Assembly (NCBI GenBank): GCA_963281155.1
Contig: CAUJLY010000001.1
Span: 3,162,001 to 3,226,000, forward strand
Direction: 5' to 3'
From: Rhabditophanes sp. KR3021
Taxonomy: Eukaryota; Nematoda; Chromadorea; Rhabditida; Alloionematidae
DNA length: 64,000 bases
Below are positions 11,440-24,350 of the stretch, one piece after another. Below the pieces are notes generated by a model that worked only from the letters and a program-made list of their open reading frames with translations, searched no databases and had not been told where the DNA came from. Within the stretch, counting starts at the first letter, position 1, and every line of letters starts with the position of its first letter. Made by a program: the position numbers and the translations under genes.

Positions 11440-13139
11440 ACTCTAAAATGATTTTTTAACTATTCGTTGTTTTCTTTTATATTGTTCAACCACGCATTTT
11501 TAAATCAGACTTAGCATGTTTTTATAAAGATACATATGCTTTCTCAGAAATATGCATTTTAAGGAGATTACAATTTGTAAACGAGATTTCATAATTGAAA
11601 ACACCATTATCAGCTAAATATCATTTATAAGATGCAACCTCAAATGAAATTAATGCTTTTGTAAATGAAAAATGAGTTTTAATAATCATTAACCCTATGT
11701 ATTAAAATAATGCTTACAGGACATGGCAATAGACCAAACCAATACAAAATGTTTTATTTTGGTGTTTTAAAAGTAACGAGCTAAATTTGATACGATTTGA
11801 ATCTATCTTTAATATAAAATACTCGAAATTTTCTCAAGATTATGTAGATTGAAAGGAGTTGTTTCAACGAACAGACTGTGTCTTCTTCAAATAAGTGAGT
11901 ATCATAATAAATATTTAATACTTTGTATCACAAGTTTGTATTTTGAGCAGATTAATTGTCTACAAACTTCCAATAAATTCTTTAAACGTGGTTAAATCCT
12001 CGGAAATGGAATTAATTTGTTTTTATGTCCGGTAATAACAATTGCTAATGTGTAAAAGCATTGGTCATAGCATGGAATTCTCATTTATTTACTTCCTTTT
12101 AGCTGCTATTCTCGCTTTATTGGCTCAGATAACAAGAACGTCACAATCAACTATGAATATTGTTATGTCTTATGGATGAATTTATCGTTGTTAATAATAA
12201 CCCAGTTATTTTTATAATAAGTAATTTCATATTCATATTCTTTGAACATTATTAGTAATTTGTCTGATCATTGCCAACATGCAATATTCTATTGCGATTA
12301 TTTATGCAGTGCCAATACAAGTATATTCTTTTATTAGAAGCTGTTTCTAGTCCAAAATTTAAATTGACAAATGTATTACATTTGAAACCTTATACTAACC
12401 TTTTTTACACTTGTGTGGTGAGTATCCGCGCCTGCCACGTGCAAGACCAGGGTTCGATTCTCTGGCTGGGAGTACTTTCTTGATGCTCACAGCTTTGTCT
12501 AATTTCTACTTTGACTTGCTTTATCGAAAATAACAAAAATTTGTTTTAAAGTCTAAAAAGGATAAACAAACGAAGTATAGATTAAACTTTCATTGGCCAC
12601 ATCCAGGAATTTAACTTATTTTGCTAAAAGAATTAAAGGAAACCATCGTTAAAATTAATATTCTTGTCAGAAGTCACAAAAAGATCAGTATATAGACCAA
12701 ATACAAACTGTTCAGAGTTTCACAAGGCTGATTTATAGACCATGGTCTAGTCTACTATTTATTAATACGTATTTCATGGATATTCAGCTAGTTATATAAT
12801 TATATGAATTCGATAAGAAATAACCTTTGTCGGGGGTTAATTTATTCAAGTCATTTTAATCAAACAATATATTCATATCAATCCATTTTCCTTCTAATAC
12901 TTTATATGTTATGATGCTATTGATATAATTAAATGTTGTTTTATTGTATCGAGACACAATATTTGTATGTAGCTTTTCGTAATGCTAGTTCAAGTGGAAT
13001 GTAATAAAATAGAATGCAAAAGTTAAAAAAATAAGTTCGGATAATATATTTGCCCCCATAACAAGGGTATTTAATTTGAATGAATCAGCGTCAAAAATGA
13101 CCAATACAAAGCCGTCACTTGGATATTTATTATAGACCT
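11440..13139. other. intergenic with a tRNA-like relic
   Basis: Mostly AT-rich. It contains the tRNA-Asp-like sequence at 12412-12472. An ATG at 12072 opens a 35-codon frame that begins with a hydrophobic signal-like stretch (MEFSFIYFLLAAILALL); it is too short to call as a gene without other support. Confidence 0.4.
12412..12472 (+). pseudogene. tRNA-Asp-like sequence, 5' truncated, anticodon GCC
   Basis: The D-arm (TGTGGTGAGTATCCGCG), anticodon arm, T-arm (CCAGGGTTCGATTCTCTGG) and 3' acceptor strand CTGGGAG are those of a nematode tRNA-Asp. The 5' acceptor strand that should pair with CTGGGAG is missing; the sequence there is T-rich. The anticodon position (12434-12436) reads GCC, a glycine anticodon, where tRNA-Asp has GTC. 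I read it as a decayed gene. Confidence 0.6.
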
Positions 13140-13430
13140 CTAAAGGCTAAATTTGTAACTATAATAAATAAGTATTAAACAAAGCAATCCCTTAAATTTC
13201 TGTGTTTTTTCTTCTGGAATCAGGTATAAATACGAGGTAGGAACCCATACATAGAAAAATAACATCTTCTCCCATTTAGTACTAAAATATTTATGTTTAT
13301 TTCTAACAAACACATTGTATCTTAAGTGGTAAGCGAGGCTGATTGATGAGATTATGTAGTGGATTACTGATAGCATGGTTGTTGTCAGGTATCTGCATAA
13401 ACAGAGACATCCATTGTGATAGCAATACAA
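13140..13430 (-). pseudogene. possible chemoreceptor fragment
   Basis: A 96-codon frame without an ATG at its head. It contains a hydrophobic segment followed by HLRYNVFVRNKHKYF and another hydrophobic stretch, a pattern like the third segment and second loop of Str-type receptors. No flanking exons could be joined. It may be a relic of a receptor gene or chance. Confidence 0.25.
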
Positions 13431-13960
13431 GACTCAATGGCGATAATAGTGTCATATAAATGTTCATTGAATTGCAACATATTTAATCAAAGTATGAAAA
13501 ATAAGTGTCTGGATGTTCAAACAAAGAATGTAAATGTTTATTTTATGATATTTCGAGTAATTAAAATTGTACATATGTGTTTTGATGGCATTGTATTACT
13601 TCGTAGAGACATGATATTTATTAGGAACTGCAGTTATTCTAGAAAATGAATTTGTTTTTTATTTGAAAATGACTTGCTCATATCATACTTGATCAATATT
13701 AATGTTAAATTTACATTTTAATTGTTGTATATCTAAATTGAGATATTTAAACAATCTAAATCCAAAATATTTGAATATCAAGACTTCAGCACACAGCAAT
13801 CGAAAATAAAAAAATTTAGCTACAAGAATAGTTCAAATCTGATACTTATAGACTAGGATAAAAACGTTTTGAAAATAGGTTCCACCTATATTATTATTAT
13901 ATTTTTGGGAAGAGGTAATGACGACTTTTAATAAAACTAATTGAATTATATTTTCTTTAG

Positions 13961-14205
13961 TATTTTATTTGTCCAAGATAATCTCCTGTATTTCTACAAC
14001 AGGTAACTTAAACAAATTTATAAATAACTTTATATATTTAATTTTTAGGAGTTTATTTAATATCCATTTTGTCCGGCATGTCTTAAATTTATTGAAAGGG
14101 ATTATAATTTTGGCATCTCTTTTACCACCTATAAGTGCAAATGTGTTTTTGTTTCTATTTACAAAATCTCGTTCAAAAAGATGGCAGGATATAAAAAGAA
14201 TGTAG
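13961..14205 (+). pseudogene. chemoreceptor 3' end, frameshifted relic
   Basis: The end of the frame, PPISANVFLFLFTKSRSKRW, resembles the last membrane segment and tail of the receptors at 470-1621 and 5558-6698. A GT/AG intron is visible at about 14004-14048. When the two exons are joined in the only good phase the frame runs into a stop after about 12 codons (at GMS), and the matching C-terminal sequence is in another frame, so at least one frameshift has occurred. Exons for the first five segments are not found upstream. Confidence 0.55.
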
Positions 14206-14692
14206 ACATTACCATAATGAAGTAATTAATAATATAACATAGCTTTTTAGAAGTAATACAGATATAGAAAATAAGGATAATGTTATAGTAGTAATAAAGA
14301 TGTTAATTTAATAATCCGTAGCAATTCCGAATTCTTGTGTGTAAAACAATTTCCAATTAATAGCGCTTCACTTATTTTAAACCTCGCTCGGATCGTATGA
14401 TATTTTTATCATCCGAGCAATTAGAATATATTTGATAATAAACCAATAAATTGTAACTTTATCTCAAACATACAATGAGATATTTGGCTGAACATTTTTT
14501 TGACATTCGTGACAGCTAAAGTTCAAATCAGCTTACAAATATATTACTCTCTTAAAAATCAAAATACATACAGAATGTATAGTTTCGGAGTATCCTTTTA
14601 TTATTTCTGCTCCAAGAAAACTAATTCCCAAATAGTAATGCTAATTTTTATTCACAGTAACCTAGATAAACATAAAATGCACACATTAAAAG

Positions 14693-15660
14693 CTATCCAA
14701 AATAGAAAGTTGTAAAATCTCGTCTGATCTTCTTACTAAAAATATTGATAAATAAACATTATTTGAGCTTACTTAAATATCAAGAGAAAATATGCGTCAC
14801 TGAAAGATAAAATATATACCATCCAAGACCACGTGTATTGAGGAATAATCAAACAATATTCATATCCTGTATAATAACCACATAGTCGGAATACATAAAG
14901 AATTGTAAGTAATAATATACAAAAATTCTGATATAAAGTAAAATATAAAAATAACTTCTCGTTTCTTCTTTGGACTAGTTTCATTTCCCTATTAGCTTTA
15001 AACGTCTTGAATTTGGTTAAATTAAAGGCGTTTATAGCACATGAAAAAACAAAAGATATTCCGCAAACTCCAGCTCCAGCTAAAATTGAAATGAGCATAT
15101 ATTCTCTTTCAATGTAAACAACATTGTAATAATCTATTGTTATAACTAATCTTTCAAATACTGCTACCAAGTTCCATCTATAAGATGTTGAAAAAATTGA
15201 AAATAATAAAATGATCATTGTATAAAGGAATGTCAACCATTTTGAAAAATACTGAATATGTAAGTAATTAAATTTTTGGATAAAGATTCCTAACCTTGTT
15301 ATAATTTAATGGAAAAAACAATGCAAAAAAACGGTTTATTGCTAATAAAACTGTACTCATACAAATATTAGAAGTTTCAATAGTGGTTGAAAGATACAAT
15401 AAATGTGGAATCCAATTTGTTTCCAGCATAGCTTCGTGTAATAATCCAAAGTTCATTAATTTAGAGGTAATTATATCAATTATGCAATATCCTATTGTTA
15501 CAATTACATTCATAAACAAAATGATGTAAAATCCTGTACAATATAATTCATTTTTTTGGGCAAACTTAATCATTACAAATGTAAAAAATAGAACATGTAC
15601 ACTTATAGATATTAAGGTGATTATTACAAAGATGACATTAGTAGCAACAACGTAGCCCAT
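14693..15660 (-). CDS. 7TM chemoreceptor, Srv/Srg-like
   Basis: Putative receptor of 295 residues from three exons, 15660-15295, 15251-14773 and 14735-14693, with phases 0 and 2 and short introns of 43 and 37 bp. The motif AINRFFALFFPLNYNK at the end of the third membrane segment is the E/DRY-equivalent seen in the nematode Srv, Sru and Srg classes, and the last exon completes the NKKIRRDF tail after the seventh segment. There are seven hydrophobic segments. The very small 3' exon (43 bp) was found only by following the splice donor at 14772. Confidence 0.8.
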
Positions 15661-16486
15661 AATTAGAAGTTTTGAATCTAAAATAAAACAATAAATATAC
15701 TCAACAAAATATATATGACAGAAGTACTTGTATGTTGACGGAAGGAAAGGTTTATATTGTTATGAAACTCAGATTTACGCATGGTAAAAAATCGCAGGAA
15801 GTAAATTTTAGTTTAAATATTTATAATTAAAACTGATTTTCATTCACTTACTTGGCAATTGACATTTTCTATAGTAATCGGAATAAGCTTGAATGCCGTT
15901 TGTATTAATCGAATTTGTGTAGTATCATATAAACTTTAGTAATAATAACTATCGTTGTTTTCTAGCAATAGTTTGTTTATAATTTTTGAAAGGAAATTGA
16001 AGTACGTATAAATGCTTTGAAATGATAATGAAAGAATAACGCAATACTTATAAAAGTTATTCATTTTTTACAATTGAGCTTCATGTGGGAATTCGCACAC
16101 GTGTGTGATAAGCAATGTATGGTAATGAATGGGAATTGGCCAAAAACAATGACTCATTTCAAATAAAGATTTTTACATATTTTTGAATCATTTTATGTAA
16201 AAAACTTTTAATTAGACAATAAATGAATTGAAAAGCTACTTCCGTAAATTTTTAATTAACATCATATCAATGAGTGTTTGTTAAAATAGTTATAATTTAT
16301 CATATATAATTTCATGATTATCAGACATTACACTTAAATACGCAAAGAAAATGAATACTCTTTTAAAATAATCCTTGATGATAGTGGTATGTTTTCCATT
16401 AAAGTTCAAGCAAATAAAATAATTAAAATATCAAATAAAGGGTCTTCAAATTAATTAGAATATTGAAACAACAAATTTAAAAAGTT
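15661..16486. other. intergenic, AT-rich
   Basis: Probable 5' flank of the receptor gene to the left. No gene seen. Confidence 0.45.
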
Positions 16487-16560
16487 GGGCTCAACCGGCA
16501 GTCGAAACCGGGGCCTCTCGCACCCAAAGCGAGAATCATAACCAACTAGACCATTGAGCC
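16487..16560 (-). tRNA. tRNA-Pro (TGG)
   Basis: Cloverleaf of 74 nt: acceptor GGCTCAA pairs with TTGAGCC, the anticodon stem CTCGC/GCGAG is perfect, the loop TTTGGGT places anticodon TGG at 16524-16526, and the T-arm is CCGGT-TTCGACT-GCCGG with one G-U pair. No intron. It looks functional. Confidence 0.93.
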
Positions 16561-17706
16561 ATGAATCGTTAATTACAGATGAAAATCCCTTTTCAAAAGA
16601 AAAGATTTTAATCAAAATAGGTCGCCTTCGAACGTCTATTAAATGTTACTTTGACAACTATAATCTTGTCTCTTTTTAATTTAAAGCCATTAATGTGTCA
16701 CTTTATTCCAACTTCAATATCTTACTAATGGTGATTGAAGATAAATTAATAGATTTTTGTCACTATATACACTTTCTTTATTTGACAAAATTTAAATAGA
16801 ATCAACTAGATTTCCAAACTTGGTCATAATATAAATCGAGTATTTCAGAATTCCATACCAATTAGTTTTCTCTTGTTGCCCTAGTCTCTACTTCGTTACA
16901 CCATAGTTTTCTAGTATTTTTAACTGAGATGTGATCAAAGGTGTAGCATTTTCTTCCTTATTATCCAGGCTCAAATAAAGCTTGTGGAGTCAAAGTAGGT
17001 CATTAAGTGAAGAAATGATTATGATACTTTTTGCACAAATACCGATTCTAATATTATATGCATTTTTTAAATATTTTCCATTTAAAAATTTATAAACGTA
17101 TTAGGATATGCATGCAATAAACTATATCGTAGAATGATTGTGAATCTGATAATTACTTAATTTTACAACGATTTAGCATCTTATTACTTTATAATTTTTA
17201 ATTGTTTGAAAGAACGCCATAATAATTAAACTTTATCAAAAAATGGCATTCACCTCCAGAGAGTTTTGAGATGTTGTAAAGAAAATGCTCAAGATTTACT
17301 TGTGTTTAAATTTAATAATCTTTTTTATTAACAAATGTGCAATTAATAAGTTTTCACTCTTTTTAATTAAACTTAGATTACGCTATTTCTCCATCATAGC
17401 AGGAAAAGCTTAGTTTGCTGGATAGTTGTTTATTATATATGTATTTGTTGTTATTATTATCACTGCCCTATGTGATATTGCTTATTAAAAAGCTATCAGT
17501 TTGTTCATGGGTTAGGAAAGCCATATCTGGCATATACAAGATATATCATACCATTTAAATTATCAGGTCAAACGAAAGTGATGGTAATTTTATAAAATAT
17601 GTATTTATCAAAGTAAGCATGTAATATAGCTATTTTAAAGAGGACTAATAGTACAAACTGGTACTCATATTACCGAGAAATAATATATAGAATCTGAGAA
17701 ATGTAA
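16561..17706. other. intergenic, AT-rich
   Basis: About 1.1 kb between tRNA-Pro and the 3' end of the SAM-domain gene. I see nothing in it. Confidence 0.5.
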
Positions 17707-19184
17707 TCAAAGTGCTGGTATAAAATTAAATTGGGTATTATAACTACGTATTTTGTTTATAGCTGTAAGAATTTTGACCTTACTTCCCACTGTTAACTTC
17801 AAACTGTTCAAAATTTCATAAGTCATTACAGACAAAACTTGTCCATCAATGTTCTCTTCCATACATTTTTCCCAATCATCGTTTTTTAAAATAGATTTTA
17901 CCCAATTTTTTGTTTCTTCAAAGTTAAATTGTTGAAGTTCTTGGAAAGTAATATCTGTTTTTGGAGGTAAAACACTATCATTCAGATCAGAATGTTCGGG
18001 CTTCTTTTCAATTTGGATCACAATATATTTTGAAGTAGGACCATAATTTTCTGGGTTTCTTAACTCACTAAGTTCGACTAATACTTTTGCTGCTCTCAAC
18101 TCGATAGCGTTTAGAAAATTATTAGGATCAAATGTACCTTGATCAATTACATTTTGGATTTCGTCTTCCTCAATTTCATTTTCCCCAATTACGCCATCAA
18201 TTTTATCTTCCTCGACAACCTTTTCCATAAATTCTTTAACAATAGGTTCATCGTGTTTGGGTTTTGAAATGGAATCAATCAGATTGTTTGAATTCCGACG
18301 TTTTCTGCAAATTTTCTTTTTTGATTCCACATTATCGTTTTCTTTAGGTGGAGTTTCATAAAGAAAAATTATTTCAGGTGAATCAATTCTTTCGTCGATT
18401 TCACCAGAAGCATTAGATTCATTTGAAGATATGTCAGTTAACATTTGTTGGAAATATTTTGAAGCATTATCATGTACATTTTTCTTTTCTTTTCTATATT
18501 GCTCAATCACATCCGTTGGTGCATTTATTTTGGGTTCTTCAACAATCTCAGCATCAGGGATAGATGCGGTGATTGGAATAGGATTTTTACTTTCAATATT
18601 TACTTTGTTAACGCTCAGTCCAGAAAGAAAGGAGTTCGTATCAATTAAATTTGCTTGCGCTATCAAAGGCAAAAGATTAGTTGGATAAGAACTTGGGTAG
18701 TTGTTAAATGTGCTTATATTACCATGATCTAAAATATAATTTAAAAGTGACTAATAAGCATGTATCTACCTAAATTGTGTAGTGCGGCATTAGGATGTAC
18801 ATGGTGGTGCATATTATGCATAGGAGAATGAGTCCATTTTTGATTGCTGGGCATATTATTGGAAAAAGATGAAACAGCTGCTACATAAGATTCATTTACG
18901 TACCGCATCTCAGTCGGTATCATGTTCACGGTTTGGTAATCGTACTGCTGCATATTATTAGGCAATGGATGTGACCAACCACTAATGGACATCATCCCTG
19001 ATTTAATTTCTCTCTTGTCGTTTACTAAAATTAAGACATCAAAATAGGGTTTTTTTTAAAATATAAGTTACTTACAATTCTGACAGGAAACAGTTGGCAA
19101 ATTGGAATTCTGATGAAAGTTGTTAATTCCACTATTAGGGCACCATGGATTCGGAAGAACGATTCGATTGTACGGATTAGACAT
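17707..19184 (-). CDS. SAM-domain protein
   Basis: Protein of 461 residues from three exons, 19184-19076, 19024-18770 and 18728-17707, with phase 1 junctions. The N-terminal part is rich in Asn, His, Pro and Met and looks disordered; the middle is acidic with a basic patch KKKICRKRRN that may be a nuclear localisation signal. The C-terminus holds a sterile alpha motif, from about FEETKNWVKSILK to VGSKVKILTAINKI, with the usual W, the helix-5 start and the conserved G-K-R-like turn (VGSKVKIL). SAM domains mediate protein or RNA binding and polymerisation. I do not recognise the orthologue; a regulatory or RNA-binding protein is possible. Confidence 0.75.
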
Positions 19185-19656
19185 TGTTTAGTAAATTGTT
19201 CTAAAATTAAAAATAATGGAAATTATACATACACTAACAAGGGAAGAGGATATTAAATTTGGCACAGCATAGCAGGTAGTAAGTTGCATAATGATATCCT
19301 ATCGACACACAACAACATCTTGCTTATTATTAAATTTTGAGAACTCAGCTACCCTAAGTTTAAAAGGCATGTGATATATTAGTGTTTAAAATATTTTGTA
19401 TATAGTCATAAAATTAGGTGGGATGGACTTACTAGATATGCAATATTAAATGTAGATATGGCAATAGATATCTAAGACTAATTAAAAAGGGAGGTAGTAA
19501 TTGACAGGCACTTAATAATTATATGTGTAACTTAGGTAACAACTAGATTATTAGCATAGTAAAATTGATAAAAAGAAACTTATGTTCAAAAAATTTATTA
19601 TGTAAAATTGTTTGTGAATGAAGACATCACATTATGGTTGGTAATAAAAAAATAAA

Positions 19657-21782
19657 TTAAAAGAAAGAATCTTGATGGATTAAGCGGCGTCTTAAAGAAT
19701 GACGATCAGTTGATTTTGAAGTTCCTCGTTTTTTTGGAGTATCTTCTTGGTGAGGAGTTCTGTAAATATGGTCAATATTAGAACGACATTGAGTACAAAC
19801 AGGCTGACTTGAGACTGGACGAATTGGGATGGCATTCTGTTTGGAATTGCATACTTATTACTTTCACTTTTAGGATTATTTTTCCAAGGCAAAGCAAATT
19901 GAGATTGTCGTTTTGGAGTTAGTAGTCGTTTAATCTGCTCAAAGAAAGAAGGCTTGTGTTCTTCTTCATCATTTTTTCTTTTATTTGAGCGACCTTTTTG
20001 AGACGGAGTGTTCATTTTTTCCATTGCTCTACTCAGTCGTTCCTCGATTCTTGGTACCGATTCATAATTAGAGGAGTTCCTTTGCTCTTTGAAGTTGAAT
20101 TGTACTGACTTTTCCAAAGTGATATCATCAACGTTAAAAGCGGAACCTTCATCGTATTTCAAATAATTTTTTGGTTCAGGTAATTTGTTAACTTTATTTC
20201 TTGCATCCAATGGTGTTTCTACTAGAGACGGTTTTTTATTGGTAACTTTTGGACAGGATAGGAAGCATTTGGCAATGGCTTCATTAGCAGTAGATTGTTT
20301 TTGCCTTGGAGAAGTAGGAATTAAATTAATTTCCCTTGAATCTTTCATTTGATATCCTGATTTAGGAGTTTTTATTGACAAAGGTTTTTCTATGACATTA
20401 GATTCTTTGGATGGGATAGATTTCTTAATTTCTCTTTTCTTTCTTGACTTTGCTTTTTAATTTGTTCCAAATGATCAAAAGTTAATGCAGGCGGAAATTG
20501 AGAAATGCGGGTGTCGTTCAAAACATCGTCTTCCAATAAAGACGGCATCGGTAAAGGTAACTGTAATGCCTTAAAATATCTTTTGTGAGCGTTAGTTGGT
20601 TTGTTGTCAATGATAGGCCGACACTTAAAAGAAGAGCAATAAGGTTTAGGACCAGTTAATTCAGCCGAAAAATAATCTTTTTTCCTTAGACTAATTTCCT
20701 GAAGGGATATGCCAGACTCAAGGTTTGCTATTTGTTTTGAAGGATTGTTGAACCAAGCATCTGAGAAGCTATAACTGTTTGGCAAATGATTTTTTTTGGT
20801 TGGTTAGTTTGTTGGAATAAATTCTTTTTAGTTCTAAAACCCCATTTATAGTACGTCTCATTTAGCAGACCTTTAGATTCATCAATTTTAACATCCAAAG
20901 TATCAATGGATGTCTCATTCTCTTTTTCCATCAGATAATTATTCAATTGATCCAACACATATTTTGAAGGCTTTCTAAGGATCTTTTGATTTGTCAAACA
21001 AGCCGTATAAACACTTGGGGAAGATTCACCAAATTTTTGTGAGGAATAGTAGATTTTAGCGTTGGAAATCTTCTCTTGATGATCACAACTTTGTTTGACA
21101 TCAACAATTTCATGAAGATTACGAAAATGGGCCATTTCATTTTTAGGCATATGTAAAGTAAATTTAAGAGCAGGCTCAAGTTTGCGTTCGGAAGCATTAT
21201 ATTCGACGGTAGTCTCAACCAAATAACCTCCACGATCAAATTTCCATCTTGCTTCAAGACACAACAATCAAATAAAAACAAATTATCAGCAAAACAAATG
21301 GGATCAAGGATGTAAATTGAGTATTTTCATAATGAACAGTTTTGTCATCATTATATAGCCAATTTCTTTTCACTATAAGATTAACAATAAATTTAAATAT
21401 AGGTGACAAATGACTTACGATAACCACTATGCAAATAAGTGTTGTTTCCCATTTTCTGTTGAACCACGAGAGTTTCTGTTTCCGTATAGTCGTTGTTATT
21501 TCCATGAATATTTCCAAACCAACAAAGTTGTCTAGCAAGGGCTTTTTTTACAGCAGCATCTTTTGTAATTAATCCAAGTAGCACTTTGTCCCCACATTTC
21601 TTGGCGTGAACATGAGCCGCTTTTCTTAACGAAACTTCTTTAGCATGTGGCTTTTTCTTTTTGAGGTAGTTGTGCATAAAATGTATGTAATAGTCGTATG
21701 CATATTGAACTTGGCCCAAGAGATCATTTGTTAATTGCTGGAATTCTGGGTCTGGAGAGTACTTGAAGCTTGGGACATCCAT
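19657..21782 (-). CDS. unrecognised basic protein, multi-exon
   Basis: A gene of about five exons. Exon 1 (21782-21419) and exon 2 (21251-20841) join in phase 1. Exon 3 starts at 20760. A further junction near 20390-20430 is needed to shift frame, and a last intron of 47 bp near 19815-19865 restores a frame ending at 19657. The final exon encodes a CTQCRSNIDHIY motif and a basic tail. The first ATG sits in a good context at 21782. The N-terminal 120 residues look folded and helical; the rest is Lys/Ser-rich with several TP and SP sites (LLTPKRQ, NTPSQKGRSNKRK), suggesting a nuclear phosphoprotein. No family is recognised. Confidence 0.6.
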
Positions 21783-22460
21783 GGTAGCCAACAAATGAAT
21801 TTACCGGAATGATTGCCTTATTTATGTTCTTCAAATTTGAATAAATAGAAAATTTGCATCTATAATGCTGAAAATTTCAAATAACCTATTTATTAATTGT
21901 TATACCATAAAAATAAAAATGGTGATTGATATGTTAGTAATTTAAAATTGTAATTACCTTCCAGATGACCTTGTAATCATGTACATAAAAGAAACATGTT
22001 TATCAGTAGATCTTCTTTCATTTACTTTTTATTCACTTGCATTGCTTCATGTTTTCACTAACATCATCCTTAGAAGTTAGGAGGCTTTATTATCATCTTA
22101 TAATTGCTATACCTATGCTTTATTTATAATAAATATGATACGTGAAACCCAAAAGATTATCGGCAAAAGCAAAAAAACATTTATACATCATATTACAATT
22201 CTTTGATCAAAATATATTAACTTTACGTTGTAACAATATTTTTACTAAAATAATTATGAATGTTCCAAAAATTGTAAAGAAAGATGTTTGCTCTAATGTA
22301 AACAAGAGATTTTATTTCTAATATTAAAAATGTATCGCCTACGTACAGGTAACTCTTATCAATTTCAAATGATTAGTCATGCTTTTAAAAATGTGCATAT
22401 AACTAATTAATAAATAAATAAACCAATAAGGATACTTTTTTATTGTCAAGGATATTCAAT
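21783..22460. other. divergent promoter region
   Basis: AT-rich spacer between the start of the unrecognised gene on the minus strand and the Hsp70-like gene on the plus strand. It must carry both promoters. No RNA gene seen. Confidence 0.4.
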
Positions 22461-24099
22461 ATGGTTACGCTTTCTTTTGATGTTGGAAGTTCAAATTGTT
22501 CTATAGGATATTATGATTCAAGTTTACCTACTATGGTTAGTAGCGGATATAATTCCCATGATATTCAGTAAGTAATTTATAAATACAATCTCTATAATAT
22601 TTCGATTCAGATCAAATATATTCCTTCTAAATGACAAGAGAATTGTTGGTGAATCAATCGAAAAGGAAGTATTTGCTAATAACATTGGAAATTGCATCTC
22701 TTTGTTTAAGCATCTACTTTCTAGAGATATTAATGATTCGGAAGTTACCAAAATGAAGAAGTTTATTCCATGTGAGATAATTGAAGAAGCAGATAATAAA
22801 ATTGGCTTTATTATAAAATATAAAAATGAAACTATTATTTTAAGCTGCGAACAAATATTGGCTACAATGTATAATCATTTGTTTAAATGTTCTCCTTTGC
22901 AATTGCCAAGAAATGTTATTTTGACATGCCCCGCATTTTTTACAAGCTCTCAGAGACAGGCAATGCTTGATGCTTCTATGATTGCAGAATTTAAGTGCGA
23001 AAAAATACTAAATGAAAGCACTGCAATACTTTCATATTACTCATTAACAAACAGAGATAATGATGAAGTTTATAGCACGATTTTATTCATTAATATTGGC
23101 TGTACTTCAGGAGAAGTAAATTTATTTTCAATCAAAAAAGAAGTTTGCATTTTATTAGGAAGTAAACATAGTCTATCATTAGGAGGCTTATTTTTCGACA
23201 ATATTATCTGTAAATACTTTGCTAAACAAATCAAAAGCAAATTTTCAAAGGATATTTATGAGGATAAAAAGAGTTATCTTCAATTATTACATGACTGCGA
23301 AATAATCAAGAAAAGAATTTCCGGAACTACAAGTGATATTGCATGTGTTTTTCGAAATATTGCTAATATTTCAGAATTCAAATTATCAATTAACAGAAGA
23401 ACATTCGAGAAATTAGCTAGGGAACAATTTAGCATCTTATATGTTATGATTAGAACTGTTTTACGTGAAGCTGCATTTGATTCGTTGAAGCTGGAAAAGA
23501 TTGTTTTAACCGGAGGTTCATGTAAGATTCCCAAAATTAAGGAAATGCTGAGTAATATTTTTGCTAATGCCACAGTTGATTTAATTCACCAAAAACATGC
23601 AGTAGCTTTAGGCGCCGTTTATTTTGCTAGTAGCAATTTAAAAGTTGAGATTAAAAATTCCATTCAAATTGAAGGTATTAATACCAAATGCAAAACTAAG
23701 ATTATACGTTTTGAAAATGAAGTAAAACCAGTGGAGTTTTTTACTACTTATATCACCATGGACTTGCACGAGTCGTTGATGGTTGATGAAAATATAAATT
23801 CTGCAATGTGCCATAAGGATGCATTTATGGAAAGATGGGAAAGCTTAATATTGGATGATTTACCATTTAATTTGATTGTTAATATCAATTTTCAAATTTC
23901 AACTGACTCAAATGGAATAAATACTTTGATAGCTATTGATGACACTAATGCTAAAGAACTTAAAGGCTCAAATAAATTAGTAAGAAAAGATTCTAATCAT
24001 CGTAAGCCTGCCATTTGTGTTAAAAACATAACAAGAATAACTTTGAATGATCGCCAGCTGGAAAAATTTAAAAAAATAGAAGAACATTTTAAACAATAA
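22461..24099 (+). CDS. divergent Hsp70/Hsp110-like ATPase
   Basis: Protein of 531 residues from two exons, 22461-22567 and 22611-24099 (phase 2). The N-terminus LSFDVGSSNCSIGYY is the first phosphate loop of the Hsp70/actin fold, VLTGGSCKIPKIKEML (about 334-349) is the adenosine motif, and CPAFFTSSQRQAMLDA is the classical Hsp70 signature region. The second phosphate loop, normally DxGGGT, reads NIGCTSG (about 197), so catalysis may be weak. The stretch with LGGLFFDNIICKYF and the short lobe with SIN+..FE+L resemble Hsp110/Hsp70-like proteins. After the ATPase fold only about 150 residues remain, without a convincing substrate-binding domain. Nucleotide exchange factor or specialised co-chaperone is a guess. 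Confidence 0.8.
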
Positions 24100-24350
24100 C
24101 TCAGAAATTTGAATAAATAATATGCATTATATCTAATTTGATTTCATTAATTATGCATATTTCCAAAAAATGGGTCATTCACTGCTACGTATTAGTCTTT
24201 AAAGTTCATTTATAATCTAATAATTGAGACGCTGTCTGTTCAATAAATTTGATACTCACACGGATTTTGGAAAAACGATGCTCCATTAAATTAAGAGTAT
24301 ATAAACAACCTTAAATCCATTTTACTGCATTATAATTTCTCTATCACAAA

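Noticed and set aside
12072..12179. 35-codon frame with signal-like start (MEFSFIYFLLAAILALL)
   Set aside because: Too short, T-rich sequence gives hydrophobic residues by chance; no splice partner or second feature supports it.
12271..12483. 70-codon frame
   Set aside because: It runs through the tRNA-Asp-like sequence and has no coding character.
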